64,000 bases of DNA from Parvibaculum sp963696585 (GCA_963696585.1 CAVOKW010000033.1:91521-155520); one strand, 5' to 3'; counted from the stretch's first letter, positions 40,680-49,610 are shown. A program made the numbers and translations. Notes: generated by a model not told the origin, from the letters alone.

Positions 40680-41135
40680 TCAGACACCTGCCGCATCGGG
40701 CAGTTCAATATCGATCCAGTGCGCAGGCACGCCGTAGCTTTCAAGCATGTGCGAAACCGAGAGCACACGATCGGCGCTCAAGGCGCCTTCGCCCAGCTCA
40801 CCCTCGCCACGGCGCAGGCTCGCTTGCGCCTCGGTCGAGGGGGCCACCTTCACCTGCTCCAGACCACGCACGGTGATCTCATCGGCAACAGCCGTCAGCG
40901 CCAGCCTGGCCTCCGTCGTGGGCCGGGCTTCAGAGGGCGTGAAATAGACCGGGAAGGTAACGCGCTCAGGTTCGCCCGTCAGCACCGAGCGATGGTCCGG
41001 GTCAATCGCGCTGATGATGACGGCGCGCTCCTCAATACCGATCACGGGCTTCTGGTCGTGGCGCGTGTCGGCGGCCAGTGCCGCGCCCACGGCGGTCAAA
41101 ACACCCATCATTGCCACCAGTATCAGACGAGTCAT
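40680..41135 (-). CDS. Exported OmpA-C-like domain protein
   Basis: 151 residues. The N-terminal signal is LILVAMMGVLTAVGAALAAD. The body resembles an OmpA/MotB peptidoglycan-binding domain: VTFPVYFTPSEARPTTEARLALTAVAD matches the first strand and helix, and LSADRVLSVSHMLESYGVPAHWI the LSxxRAxxVxxxLxxxGV segment. The central TD...N residues that contact diaminopimelate are not evident, so it may not bind peptidoglycan in the usual way. Single-domain and soluble in the periplasm. Confidence 0.62.
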   Translation of the reverse strand: MTRLILVAMMGVLTAVGAALAADTRHDQKPVIGIEERAVIISAIDPDHRSVLTGEPERVTFPVYFTPSEARPTTEARLALTAVADEITVRGLEQVKVAPSTEAQASLRRGEGELGEGALSADRVLSVSHMLESYGVPAHWIDIELPDAAGV

Positions 41136-41507
41136 TTGCTACCCCTTTTCACGCGCCGCAAGTCGGCGCAACGGCTGTTCATTCCGCGCCGCAAGTCGGC
41201 GCAACTGCTGTTCATTCATGAGGAATATTGTTTGCGAATGTGACCAGTGTCGGGTCAGACCCGGGCGCGAAGCGGGAGATTTCCGGGCCATTTTGTGGCA
41301 AAGCACCCGAAAGACCGTGAAATAGGCGCCTTTCCCCAGCGGCGCGCTTTGGTCTTTCCGATTCCCAATCCTGGCGCGCGCCTCTAAGGTCATGTCCAAC
41401 GAGACGGGCGCCTTCCAGGAAGGCGACGGCTCTCTCTGTGCGGCTGTCGTGCAGAGGGAACCACCTGGCCCGGTGCTCTAAAAATCAAAAACGGGAGAAA
41501 GACCCCC
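41136..41507. other. 372-base gap between the OmpA-like gene and the thiolase
   Basis: Contains two tandem 33-bp units at 41152-41217 with one difference (each with GCCG/CGGC arms) and a perfect 8-1-8 palindrome CGCCTTCC-A-GGAAGGCG at 41409-41425, about 85 bases before the thiolase start, which could be an operator. I see no coding sequence with credible start and ribosome site. Confidence 0.7.
41152..41217 (+). repeat. Two tandem 33-bp repeats
   Basis: CGCGCCGCAAGTCGGCGCAA begins each unit; copies at 41152-41184 and 41185-41217 differ by one base (G/T). Confidence 0.92.
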
Positions 41508-42725
41508 ATGAGAGAAGTAGTCATCGTATCCACCGCCCGCACGGGCCTCGCCAAATCGGGCCGCGGCGGTTTCAACAACACCCATGGCGCCGCGCTTGGC
41601 GGCCATGCCATCAAGCACGCCGTCGCGCGCGCGGGCATCGATCCGGCTGAAGTCGAAGACGTCATCATGGGTTGCGGCAATCCGGAAGGCGCCACCGGCA
41701 TGAACAACGGCCGCCTCTCGGCCATGTGGGCCGGTCTTCCGGTCACAACCTCCGGCGTCACCGTCAACCGTTTCTGCTCCTCGGGTCTCCAGACCATCGC
41801 CATGGCCGCAGGTCGCATCCTCAATGAAGGCGTGCCGGTTGCGGTGGGTGCCGGCGTCGAGTCGATCTCGCTCGTGCAGATGCAGGGCGCGAACTACAAC
41901 AACATCACCGAAGAACAGCTCATGCAGAAAATGCCTGAACTGTGGATGCCGATGATCGAAACCGCCGAGATCGTCGCCGAGCGTTACAACGTGTCGCGCG
42001 ACTATCAGGACGAATATGCCCTGCGCAGCCAGCAGCGCATCGCAGCCGCCCAGAAGAACGGCATCTTCAAGGACGAAATCGTCCCGATGCAGACCAAGAT
42101 GAAGTCGGTCAACAAGGAAACCGGTGTTGAAACGCTGGTCGACTATGTTGTCGACAAGGACGAATGCAACCGTCCCGAAACCACGCTGGAAAGCCTCCAG
42201 AGTTTGAAGCCCGTTCTCAAGAACGGCATGAAGGTCAAGGAAGGCAAATACATCACCGCCGGTAATGCCAGCCAGCTTTCCGATGGCGCTGCGGCGGTCG
42301 TGTTGATGGAGCGCAAGGATGCCGAAAAGCGCGGCATGAACATTCTCGGCACCTTCCGTGGTTTCGCGGTTGCCGGTTGCGAGCCCGACGAAATGGGCAT
42401 CGGTCCCGTCTTCGCCGTGCCGCGTCTGCTCGAACGTCATGGTCTCAAGGTCGATGACATTGACCTCTGGGAACTCAACGAAGCCTTTGCCAGCCAGTGC
42501 CTCTATTCGCGTGACCGTCTCGGCATCGACCCCGAGAAGTACAACGTCAATGGGGGTGCCATCGCCATCGGCCATCCCTTCGGCATGACCGGCGCACGCT
42601 GCGCCGGCCACATCCTTCTCGAAGGCAAGCGCCGCAAGGCCGCCGGCCAGAACGTCAAATACGGCGTCGTCACCATGTGCATCGGTGGCGGCATGGGTGC
42701 CGCCGGATTGTTTGAATTTGCGTGA
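41508..42725 (+). CDS. Acetyl-CoA acyltransferase (thiolase)
   Basis: 405 residues. Cys90 in VNRFCSSGLQTIAMAAG is the acyl-accepting nucleophile; GGAIAIGHPFGMTGAR holds the catalytic His and CIGGGMGAAG the second Cys. It belongs to the FadA-like degradative branch, the second thiolase of the window, unlinked to the LiuR-headed operon. A purine-rich site (GGGAGAAAG) precedes the ATG. Its last 28 bases (with stop) are repeated three times downstream. Confidence 0.93.
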   Translation: MREVVIVSTARTGLAKSGRGGFNNTHGAALGGHAIKHAVARAGIDPAEVEDVIMGCGNPEGATGMNNGRLSAMWAGLPVTTSGVTVNRFCSSGLQTIAMAAGRILNEGVPVAVGAGVESISLVQMQGANYNNITEEQLMQKMPELWMPMIETAEIVAERYNVSRDYQDEYALRSQQRIAAAQKNGIFKDEIVPMQTKMKSVNKETGVETLVDYVVDKDECNRPETTLESLQSLKPVLKNGMKVKEGKYITAGNASQLSDGAAAVVLMERKDAEKRGMNILGTFRGFAVAGCEPDEMGIGPVFAVPRLLERHGLKVDDIDLWELNEAFASQCLYSRDRLGIDPEKYNVNGGAIAIGHPFGMTGARCAGHILLEGKRRKAAGQNVKYGVVTMCIGGGMGAAGLFEFA

Positions 42726-43034
42726 GCAAATTCAGGCAGGACGGATAACGGCACCCATCACTCAGGATAAAGCTGAAATCGTTTCGCGATTTCAGCGGGG
42801 TGCCGCCGGATTGTTTGAATTTGCGTGAGCAAATTCAGGCAGGACGGATAACGGCACCCATCACTCAGGATAAAGCTGAAATCGTTTCGCGATTTCAGCG
42901 GGGTGCCGCCGGATTGTTTGAATTTGCGTGAACAAATTCAGGCAGGACGGATAACGGCACCCATCACTCAGGATAAAGCTGAAATCGTTTCGCGATTTCA
43001 GCGGGGTGCCGCCGGATTGTTTGAATTTGCGTGA
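42695..43034 (+). repeat. 103-bp tandem repeat that starts inside the thiolase 3' end
   Basis: Unit boundaries at 42698, 42801, 42904 and 43007, giving exactly 103 bases three times, then a 28-base partial unit to 43034. Each unit begins with the last codons and stop of the thiolase gene (TGCCGCCGGATTGTTTGAAT, then TTGCGTGA). Inside are two hairpins: TGAATTTGC-GTGA-GCAAATTCA, with the stop codon in the loop, and GCTGAAATCG-TTTCG-CGATTTCAGC. Copies are nearly identical; the third has GTGAACAAA instead of GTGAGCAAA. Confidence 0.96.
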
Positions 43035-43062
43035 TGGCCACACACGTCTGAACGCATCAAGG

Positions 43063-43092
43063 CCCGCGAGAAATCGCGGGTCTTTTTGTTTT
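43063..43092 (+). terminator. Rho-independent terminator after the thiolase repeat array
   Basis: CCCGCGA-GAAA-TCGCGGG (43063-43080) followed by TCTTTTTGTTTTC. A stable GAAA tetraloop terminator that ends the thiolase transcript after the whole repeat array, so the repeats are in its 3' UTR. Confidence 0.93.
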
Positions 43093-43098
43093 CATCGC

Positions 43099-43610
43099 GT
43101 CATTGCCGGGCTTGACCCGGCAATCCAGAGCCACAATCACTGAGCCTGTCGTTCTGGATGCCCGGATCAAGTCCGGGCATGACAATCCGTTTTATCCGTC
43201 ATGGCCCGGTTCATCCGGGCCATCCCCGACTTTCGTTCGTCATTGCGCGTGCCGGGACGACACCGAACTTTCATGCCCTGTCATTGCCGGGCATGACAAT
43301 CCGTTTTATCCGTCATGGCCCGGTTCATCCGGGCCATCCCCGACTTTCGTTTGTCATTGCGCGTGCCGGGACGACACCGAACTTTCATGCCTTGTCATTG
43401 CCGGGCATGACAATCCGTTTTATCCGTCATGGCCCGGTTCATCCGGGCCATCCCCGACTTTCGTTTGTCATTGCGCGTGCCGGGACGACACCGATTTTTC
43501 ATGCCCTGTCATTGCCGGGCATGACAATCCGTTTTATCCGTCATGGCCCGGTTCATCCGGGCCATCCCCGACTTTCGGGTGCCCGTCATCCCGGGCTTGA
43601 CAGCCGCCCC
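43099..43610. repeat. REP-like element and four tandem 114-bp units
   Basis: 43099-43183 is a composite palindrome element (GCCGGGCTTGACCCGGC and GCCCGGATCAAGTCCGGGC arms). Then the 114-bp unit repeats with reference points at 43177, 43291, 43405 and 43519. Each unit contains GTCATTGCCGGGCATGAC and the hairpin GGCCCGG-TTCAT-CCGGGCC. Open frames across this array (43103-43600, 43158-43934) are by-products of stop-poor repeats. Further copies are at 47678-48485. Confidence 0.95.
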
Positions 43611-43726
43611 CCGCACCGGGAACAGGCACTTCACGCTTTGCCCTGTTTTTGCCTTAGACTTTTCCTAAACAGGCCTTCCTGCCCGCCTGCCCCCCGCCGC
43701 TTCCAGCCTTTGAGGTGCCCGCCCCG

Positions 43727-45553
43727 ATGGACACAGCCAACCAGATCATCCTGGTCGCCGCCGCGCTCATCACCTTTTCGATTTTTGCCGGCGTCCTCTC
43801 CTCGCGGGTGGGTGCGCCCTTGCTGCTGGTCTTTCTCGGGCTTGGCATGCTCGCGGGCGAAGACGGGCCGGGCGGCATTGTCTTCAACGATTTTCATGTC
43901 GCTTATCTCGCAGGCTCCGTGGCGCTGGCGCTGATCCTGTTTGATGGTGGCTTGCGCACCACGCGCAAGGCCATGTCGCTGGCGCTCGGGCCTGCTGGCG
44001 CCCTCGCCACGCTTGGCGTTGTCCTCACCGTCGCGATAGCCGGTGTCGCGGCGCATTATCTCCTGGGCTTCATCTGGCCGCGCGCCTTTCTCATGGCGGC
44101 AATTGTCGGCTCCACAGATGCCGCCGCTGTCTTCCTGCTGCTCAATCAGCGCGGACTTCGGCTTAAGCCGCGCGTTGCCGCCACGCTTGAAGTTGAATCC
44201 GGCCTCAATGATCCGATGGCGATTTTTCTGACGCTCGGTCTTGTCGGCCTCATCACCTCCGGCATGACCGATGGCATCACCTTGCCACTCGTTGTCGGCC
44301 TGATCGGCGATTTTCTCTGGCAGTTGATCGGCGGCCTCTTCTTTGGTGTTGTCGGCGGCATGCTGGTGCTGCGCGCGGTCAACAGGCTGCAGCTCTCGCC
44401 TGGCCTCTCGCCCATTCTCGCTGGCGCTCTGGCGCTTGTCATTTTCGCGCTTGCCCAATCGGTGCATGCCAGCGGCTTTCTCGCCGTTTATCTCGTCGGC
44501 TTCATTCTCGGCACCAATCCCCATCGCGCCACAAGCGACATTGCCCGCTTTTCCGATGGCGTGTCGTGGCTTGCCCAGATCAGCATGTTCCTCATGCTCG
44601 GTCTGTTGGTGGTTCCCTCCCAGCTCACCTCCATTCTGTTGCCGGGTTTTGGTTTTGCCATGGTGCTCATTTTCGTGGCGCGCCCCATCGCCACCTGGAT
44701 ATCGCTTGCTCCGTTCGGTTTTTCCTGGCGCGAAACGAGCTTCATCTCCTGGATCGGCCTGCGCGGCGCCGTGCCGATTTTTCTCGCCACCATTCCGGTG
44801 CTTGAAAATGCCCGATACGCGCAGCTGATTTTCGGTCTGGCCTATATTGTCGTTTTGACCTCGCTCATCGTGCAGGGCTGGACCATCGCGCGCGCCGCCG
44901 CTCTCGCCGGTGTTGAATTGCCCGCCCGTCCCCAGCCGCGCAATCGTGTCGAGCTTGATCTGCCAACGAGCAAAGGCCGCAATGTCGTCGCCTATACGGT
45001 CGACCCCCTGAGCCTTCTGGCCCGCCGCAGCATGAAGCGCCTGCCGTTGCCCGAGAACACCGAGTTCATCTCGCTCATGCGCGATGGCATCATGCGCTCG
45101 ACCTTGCCCGATGAAGGTCTCCTGCCCGGCGACACGGTGCTGCTCCTCACCTCGCCCTCATCCATCGCCTCGCTCGACCGTCTCTTCGGCGCGCGCAAAC
45201 CTCGCGCCGTCGCCAGGGAGCCAGGTCAGGTCGATTTTCGCCTCGAAGCCGACGCCAATTGCGGCATGGTCGCCGATCTCTATGGCTTCCTCGTCACCCC
45301 GCAGGAACGCGGCTTGACGCTTGCCGATCTCATGGTGTCGCGCCTCGGCGCACGCCTCACCGAGGGCACACGCATTCACGTCGGTGAAATTGAACTGGTT
45401 GCGCTCTCGATCACCGCCGGCCTGCCCGGCGAAATCGGCCTTGATCTCGATCCGCCAGCACCCGCAGTTGGTATGGCCCGCTGGCGGCAATGGCCAGCCG
45501 ACATCAAACATGTGCTGCGCGAAACATTCCTGGTCGATGAAGGTCCGGTCTAG
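43727..45553 (+). CDS. Potassium/proton antiporter (NhaP2/CvrA type)
   Basis: 608 residues from the ATG at 43727 with TGAGG eleven bases before. Residues 5-395 form 12-13 membrane helices of the CPA1 cation:proton antiporter family; VGSTDAAAVFLLL and VESGLNDPMAIFL are the ion-site helices with the conserved Asp residues. The cytoplasmic tail holds a TrkA-C (RCK-C) domain (about 440-490) and a CorC/HlyC-like associated domain to about 585. This layout is that of NhaP2-type K+/H+ antiporters, which expel K+ and adjust cytoplasmic pH. It converges on the DUF2336 gene with a 4-base overlap. Confidence 0.93.
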   Translation: MDTANQIILVAAALITFSIFAGVLSSRVGAPLLLVFLGLGMLAGEDGPGGIVFNDFHVAYLAGSVALALILFDGGLRTTRKAMSLALGPAGALATLGVVLTVAIAGVAAHYLLGFIWPRAFLMAAIVGSTDAAAVFLLLNQRGLRLKPRVAATLEVESGLNDPMAIFLTLGLVGLITSGMTDGITLPLVVGLIGDFLWQLIGGLFFGVVGGMLVLRAVNRLQLSPGLSPILAGALALVIFALAQSVHASGFLAVYLVGFILGTNPHRATSDIARFSDGVSWLAQISMFLMLGLLVVPSQLTSILLPGFGFAMVLIFVARPIATWISLAPFGFSWRETSFISWIGLRGAVPIFLATIPVLENARYAQLIFGLAYIVVLTSLIVQGWTIARAAALAGVELPARPQPRNRVELDLPTSKGRNVVAYTVDPLSLLARRSMKRLPLPENTEFISLMRDGIMRSTLPDEGLLPGDTVLLLTSPSSIASLDRLFGARKPRAVAREPGQVDFRLEADANCGMVADLYGFLVTPQERGLTLADLMVSRLGARLTEGTRIHVGEIELVALSITAGLPGEIGLDLDPPAPAVGMARWRQWPADIKHVLRETFLVDEGPV

Positions 45554-46701
45554 CGGCGAAACCCGCGCGCACGTGAAGGCCGCTCGCCGCGCTCAAGCTG
45601 CGCGATGATGCGGTCAAGCGAGCCCGGCGCAATATCGCGATAGAGCGTCACGATGGCAGCCAGCACATCGGAAAGATAAGCCGCCGGATCAAGAGGCTGG
45701 CCCTTTTCAGAGCGTTTGGCGAGCGTATGCCCCATCAGCGTCAGGGCGCGGCGCATATATTCGGGCAGCCCCGCTGCGCCATAGATTTCACGGAAACCTT
45801 CCGTCGCCATATCGGCAAGCGCGCCATGCACCTCGGCTCGGCTTGCCCCTGAAAGCCGCGCCAGCGCCAATTCAAAAAAGGCCAGATGCCCCGCCGCGCC
45901 TGCCCGCAAGAGCATCGAGGGCGTCAAGCGGTCTTGCGCCACCAGCCGATCCACATAGCGTTCGAGTTCTTCATCGTCGCGCGCGCTGCTCAGCCGTTCA
46001 GCCACGGCGCGTTCCAGGGCGGCGCGTGTCAGCTCCTTGGCAATCGGCTGGGGAATATGCTGGTCGCGTGTCATCACCGTGCTGATCTGCGTCGCAACAT
46101 CGCGTTGCAATTCGTCATCGACCAGCAGCGAATGGCAATGCTTGGCAATCTGCGCCGTCGCTTCGGGGCGTTTGGCAACAAGTGCGAGTATATGCGGCCG
46201 ATCCCGATGGTCGTCAGCCGCCTTGCGCAGCGAATGGGCAGCAATCTCGGCGCCATCATTTCCCAGAAGCGTGCCGACGACTTTTTCATTCTCGGTTTCA
46301 ACCAGCGCATGCGACAGGTCGCGCGACACATAGGCGCGGCTGGCAATTGCCACATGCTTGTTCTGGCTCGTGCCACTGGCCTGCACCAGCGCGATCAGAA
46401 ACTCGTCATCCAGAACCGGCGAATGCTGCAACACCGGCAGCGCCACTTCTTCCACGTCATGGGCGAGGCGTTGGGCGGCGTCCGCTGGCAGCAATCCATA
46501 TTCGGAAATCGTTTCGGAAAGAATCCGCCGCACCCGCACTTCGGCGTCGCGCGACAATTGCTCGATGATGGCATGGGCCGCATCGCGGTCCGCATCCATG
46601 ATCAGCCCATGGGCGAGCAGACGCGCCACAGCCTGCGCCGCCGCCTCGCGGCGCTCGCGCGTGCTCTCGCTCCAATTCTCGCTGGTATCGGCCTTGGCCA
46701 T
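45550..46701 (-). CDS. DUF2336 domain protein
   Basis: 383 residues from the ATG at 46701. All-helical with HEAT-like repeats (ESTRERREAAAQAVARLLAH, EVRVRRILSETISEY, LDDEFLIALVQASG). DUF2336 is an alphaproteobacterial family; some members are linked to cell-cycle or stress signalling, but its biochemical role is unknown. A near-perfect CtrA-type site lies 60-75 bases upstream. Confidence 0.86.
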   Translation of the reverse strand: MAKADTSENWSESTRERREAAAQAVARLLAHGLIMDADRDAAHAIIEQLSRDAEVRVRRILSETISEYGLLPADAAQRLAHDVEEVALPVLQHSPVLDDEFLIALVQASGTSQNKHVAIASRAYVSRDLSHALVETENEKVVGTLLGNDGAEIAAHSLRKAADDHRDRPHILALVAKRPEATAQIAKHCHSLLVDDELQRDVATQISTVMTRDQHIPQPIAKELTRAALERAVAERLSSARDDEELERYVDRLVAQDRLTPSMLLRAGAAGHLAFFELALARLSGASRAEVHGALADMATEGFREIYGAAGLPEYMRRALTLMGHTLAKRSEKGQPLDPAAYLSDVLAAIVTLYRDIAPGSLDRIIAQLERGERPSRARGFRR

Positions 46702-46760
46702 GGCGTCCTCAGGATGCAACCCGTAAAGGGGGAACCATCCACAAGGATAATCATTGTTTC

Positions 46761-46776
46761 TTAAGGTCACGCTAAC
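46761..46776. promoter_or_regulatory. Candidate CtrA box upstream of the DUF2336 gene
   Basis: TTAA-GGTCACG-CTAAC differs by one base from TTAA-N7-TTAAC. A second half-site (TTAAC at 46782-46786) follows. It lies just upstream of the DUF2336 start. Confidence 0.42.
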
Positions 46777-46843
46777 GCGGATTAACCATGGGAAGGGGCT
46801 TTATTCCCTGTCATTGCCGGGCGTGGGTCACGGCGGGAAAATT

Positions 46844-46873
46844 GTCATCCCGGGATTTGTTCCCGGGATCCAG
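46844..46873. repeat. REP-like palindrome
   Basis: ATCCCGGGA-TTTGT-TCCCGGGAT inside GTCATCCCGGGATTTGTTCC. A second copy of this type occurs at about 48011-48040. Next to it (46881-46903) is a CCTCTCCCCCC...GGGGGAGG hairpin. They fill the gap between the amidotransferase stop and the DUF2336 start. Confidence 0.8.
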
Positions 46874-46930
46874 CCTTCAAACCTCTCCCCCCTGGAGGGG
46901 GAGGTCGTCGCATCAGCGACGGGTGAGGGG

Positions 46931-47656
46931 CTATGCCACCAGCCCCATCCACCGGCCCATCACGCGCCGCGTGAAACGTTGCTGCGGCAACAGCACATCA
47001 TCAATCGGACCGATCGCATTGCGGATCGTCTCAAGGCCGACGCCCGTCACCTTGGCGCGCGTCGGCAGCCAGCCTTCCAGCGTCGCCCGCGTCAGCTCCA
47101 GATGAAACTGGAAGGCATAGGTCTTGCCGCCCAGCCGGAAGGCCTGATTGGTGCAACCCGGTCGCGTGGCGAGCGGCGCTGCACCATGGGGGATGTCGAA
47201 TGTGTCATTATGCCATTGCACGATGCGCAGCCCCGGTTCGGCATCATGCAGCAGCGGGTCGCTGGCCGCGGCGGGCAGCCAGGTCTGGGCGAGAAAGCCG
47301 AATTCATCGGGCCCCGTCATTCGCCGCACATCGGCCCCGAAGGCGCTCGCCACAAGCTGCGAGCCAAGGCACACACCCATCACGGGTTTTTCGTCGGCGT
47401 GAAACTGGCGAATGAGCGCGCGGGTCTGTTCGATGAAGGGATAGGTTGCGTCCTCATAAACCCCCATCGGCCCGCCCATCACGATCAACCCGTCATGCTC
47501 GCGCGGGGAAGTCGGCACCTCGTCGAGTTTCAGCGTCTTGTCGCCAAAGCCGTAATGGATGAGCCGCACATCGCAATCCGCGCCGCGCCGCCGTGCTTCT
47601 TCTTCCAGCACACCGGGTGGCGAGGTCACATCATTGACGAGAAACAACAGGCGCAT
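46931..47656 (-). CDS. Type 1 glutamine amidotransferase-like protein
   Basis: 241 residues from the ATG at 47656. The nucleophile elbow PVMGVCLGSQLVA holds the catalytic Cys, FQFHLELT the catalytic His with the following Glu. It resembles the standalone GATase1 group (GMP-synthase-like small proteins) that may act on glutamine or gamma-glutamyl compounds. Repeat arrays lie on its 5' side. No partner synthetase is adjacent. Confidence 0.88.
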   Translation of the reverse strand: MRLLFLVNDVTSPPGVLEEEARRRGADCDVRLIHYGFGDKTLKLDEVPTSPREHDGLIVMGGPMGVYEDATYPFIEQTRALIRQFHADEKPVMGVCLGSQLVASAFGADVRRMTGPDEFGFLAQTWLPAAASDPLLHDAEPGLRIVQWHNDTFDIPHGAAPLATRPGCTNQAFRLGGKTYAFQFHLELTRATLEGWLPTRAKVTGVGLETIRNAIGPIDDVLLPQQRFTRRVMGRWMGLVA

Positions 47657-47677
47657 GGGAACCAACTTAAGTCACAA

Positions 47678-48485
47678 ACGTCATTGCCGGGCATGACAAT
47701 CCGTTTTATCCGTCATGGCCCGGTTCATCCGGGCCATCCCCGACTTTCATTCATCATTGCGCGCGCCGGGACGACACCGAACTTTTCATGCCCTGTCATT
47801 GCCGGGCATGACAATCCGTTTTATCCGTCATGGCCCGGTTCATCCGGGCCATCCCCGACTTTCATGCCTTGTCATTGCCGGGCTTGACCCGGCAATCCAG
47901 AGCCGCAGATTCCGAGCCTGCGGCCCCTGGATGCCCGGATCAAGTCCGGGCATGACATATACGGGGCGTGATTGTCGCCCCGGTAATTTTTCCGTGTTTC
48001 AATCATGCTGTCATCCCGGGATTTAGTCCCGGGATCCATGAACCTCTCCCGGATCGCGGACGCTCATGGGTCCCGGCAACAAATGCCGGGACGACACCGA
48101 ACTTTCATGCCCTGTCATTGCCGGGCATGACAATCCGTTTTATCCGTCATGGCCCGGTTCATCCGGGCCATCCCCGACTTTCATTCATCATTGCGCGCGC
48201 CGGGACGACACCGAACTTTCATGCCCTGTCATTGCCGGGCATGACAATCCGTTTTATCCGTCATGGCCCGGTTCATCCGGGCCATCCCCGACTTTCATTC
48301 ATCATTGCGCGCGCCGGGACGACACCGAACTTTCATGCCCTGTCATTGCCGGGCATGACAATCCGTTTTATCCGTCATGGCCCGGTTCATCCGGGCCATC
48401 CCCGACTTTCATTCATCATTGCGCGCGCCGGGACGACTACCGAACTTTCATGCCCTGTCATTGCCGGATCAACTCCGGGCATGAC
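47678..48485. repeat. Repeat region with five more 114-bp units and REP palindromes
   Basis: Fills the 847-base gap between the amidotransferase and iminopeptidase genes. Reference points of the 114-bp unit fall at 47691 and 47806 (115 bases apart, one extra T), then 48125, 48239 and 48353 (114 apart). Between the two groups are the GCCGGGCTTGACCCGGC element (about 47872-47957) and a GTCATCCCGGGATTTAGTCC palindrome. Copies differ by a few bases. No credible protein gene is present; long open frames here are repeat artefacts. Confidence 0.95.
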
Positions 48486-48503
48486 CCGGCATATCCTTGG
48501 CCC

Positions 48504-49475
48504 TCACCCCGCCGCAAACCGATCGCTCGCCCGCACCATCACATCCACAATGCCCGGCTCCGTCGCCGTATGCCCGGCATCGGGCACGATATTGAGTTCG
48601 GCGCTCGTCCAGCCCTTGGCCAGATCCCAGGCCGTGAACATCGGCGTCACCACATCATAGCGCCCCTGCGCGATAACGCCGGGAATGCCGTTCAGCAGAT
48701 GCGCATTGCGAATGAGCTGGTCCTGCGGCTTGAAGAAGCCCTGATTCATGAAGTAGTGGCATTCGATCCGCGCAAAGGCGAGGGCGAAATGCCCATCGGC
48801 AAAGCGTTTGACGCGCTCGGCGTCCGAGTAGAGCGACAAGGTCGTCCCCTCCCAGATGCTCCAGGCCTTGGCGCAGGCAATCTTCTCCGCCTCATTCGTG
48901 CCGGTCAGGCGCTTATGGTATGCCGCCATCAGATTGCCGCGTTCGGCCTCCGGGATCGGCGCAATGAAGCCCTCCCAGGCATCGGGAAAAAGCGCGTCGG
49001 TGCCTTCCTGATAAAACCAGTCGAGTTCGCGCTGCCGCAGCGTGAAGATGCCGCGCAGGATGATTTCGGTGACGCGGCTCGGATGTGTCTGCGCGTAAGC
49101 CAGTGCCAGCGTCGATCCCCAGGAGCCGCCGCAAAGCTGCCAGCGCTCAAGCCCCAGATGGGTTCGCAGCCGCTCCATGTCGGCCACCAGGTCCCAGGTC
49201 GTGTTCTCGGCAAGTTCGGCATGCGGTGTCGATTTTCCGCAGCCGCGCTGGTCGAACAGGATGATTCGATATGCGCCGGGATTGTGGGTCCGGCGCATGG
49301 TCGGGTTGGTGCCGCCGCCGGGTCCGCCATGAATGATGACGACAGGCTTGCCTTGCGGGTTGCCACATTCCTCATAATAGAGCGTATGCAGCGCGCAAAC
49401 TTTCAGGTGGCCCGTGCGAAAGGGCTCGATTTCGGGATAGAGCGGGCGGCGCTCAGCCATCAGGGTCATGCTCAT
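48504..49475 (-). CDS. pip: Proline iminopeptidase
   Basis: 323 residues from the ATG at 49475, which has AAGGA five bases before. Alpha/beta hydrolase of the S33 family: HGGPGGGTNP oxyanion region, nucleophile in CGGSWGSTLALAYAQTHP, YHKRLT, and the His in AGHTATEPG. It removes N-terminal proline from peptides in the cytoplasm. The flanking sequence on its 3' side is repeat array, on the 5' side the nrd regulatory region. Confidence 0.93.
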   Translation of the reverse strand: MSMTLMAERRPLYPEIEPFRTGHLKVCALHTLYYEECGNPQGKPVVIIHGGPGGGTNPTMRRTHNPGAYRIILFDQRGCGKSTPHAELAENTTWDLVADMERLRTHLGLERWQLCGGSWGSTLALAYAQTHPSRVTEIILRGIFTLRQRELDWFYQEGTDALFPDAWEGFIAPIPEAERGNLMAAYHKRLTGTNEAEKIACAKAWSIWEGTTLSLYSDAERVKRFADGHFALAFARIECHYFMNQGFFKPQDQLIRNAHLLNGIPGVIAQGRYDVVTPMFTAWDLAKGWTSAELNIVPDAGHTATEPGIVDVMVRASDRFAAG

Positions 49476-49610
49476 CCGGGTCCTTGCAGAACAGAAAATA
49501 CGCGGCAAATCAGTCGCGCCAGGGCACCATTGCGCGTCATGGGGCGCCCCTCGTCAATGTGCAAATGCGGCCTGCTTGTCACGTAACATTCTCCCTTCCG
49601 TCACCATGGA

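Noticed and set aside
43103..43934. Open frames of 165 and 258 codons after the thiolase
   Set aside because: Both are made of the same stop-poor repeats in two different frames, with no ribosome site, and the second runs into the antiporter gene out of frame.
42695..48485. CRISPR array
   Set aside because: Units of 103-155 bases are contiguous copies without unique spacers, and there are no cas genes.
48066..49586. 506-codon plus-strand open frame with repeated HDNPFYPSWPGSS blocks
   Set aside because: It is the 114-bp repeat array read through, then antisense to the proline iminopeptidase gene. The period (38 codons) keeps frame and the unit lacks stops, so the length is an artefact.
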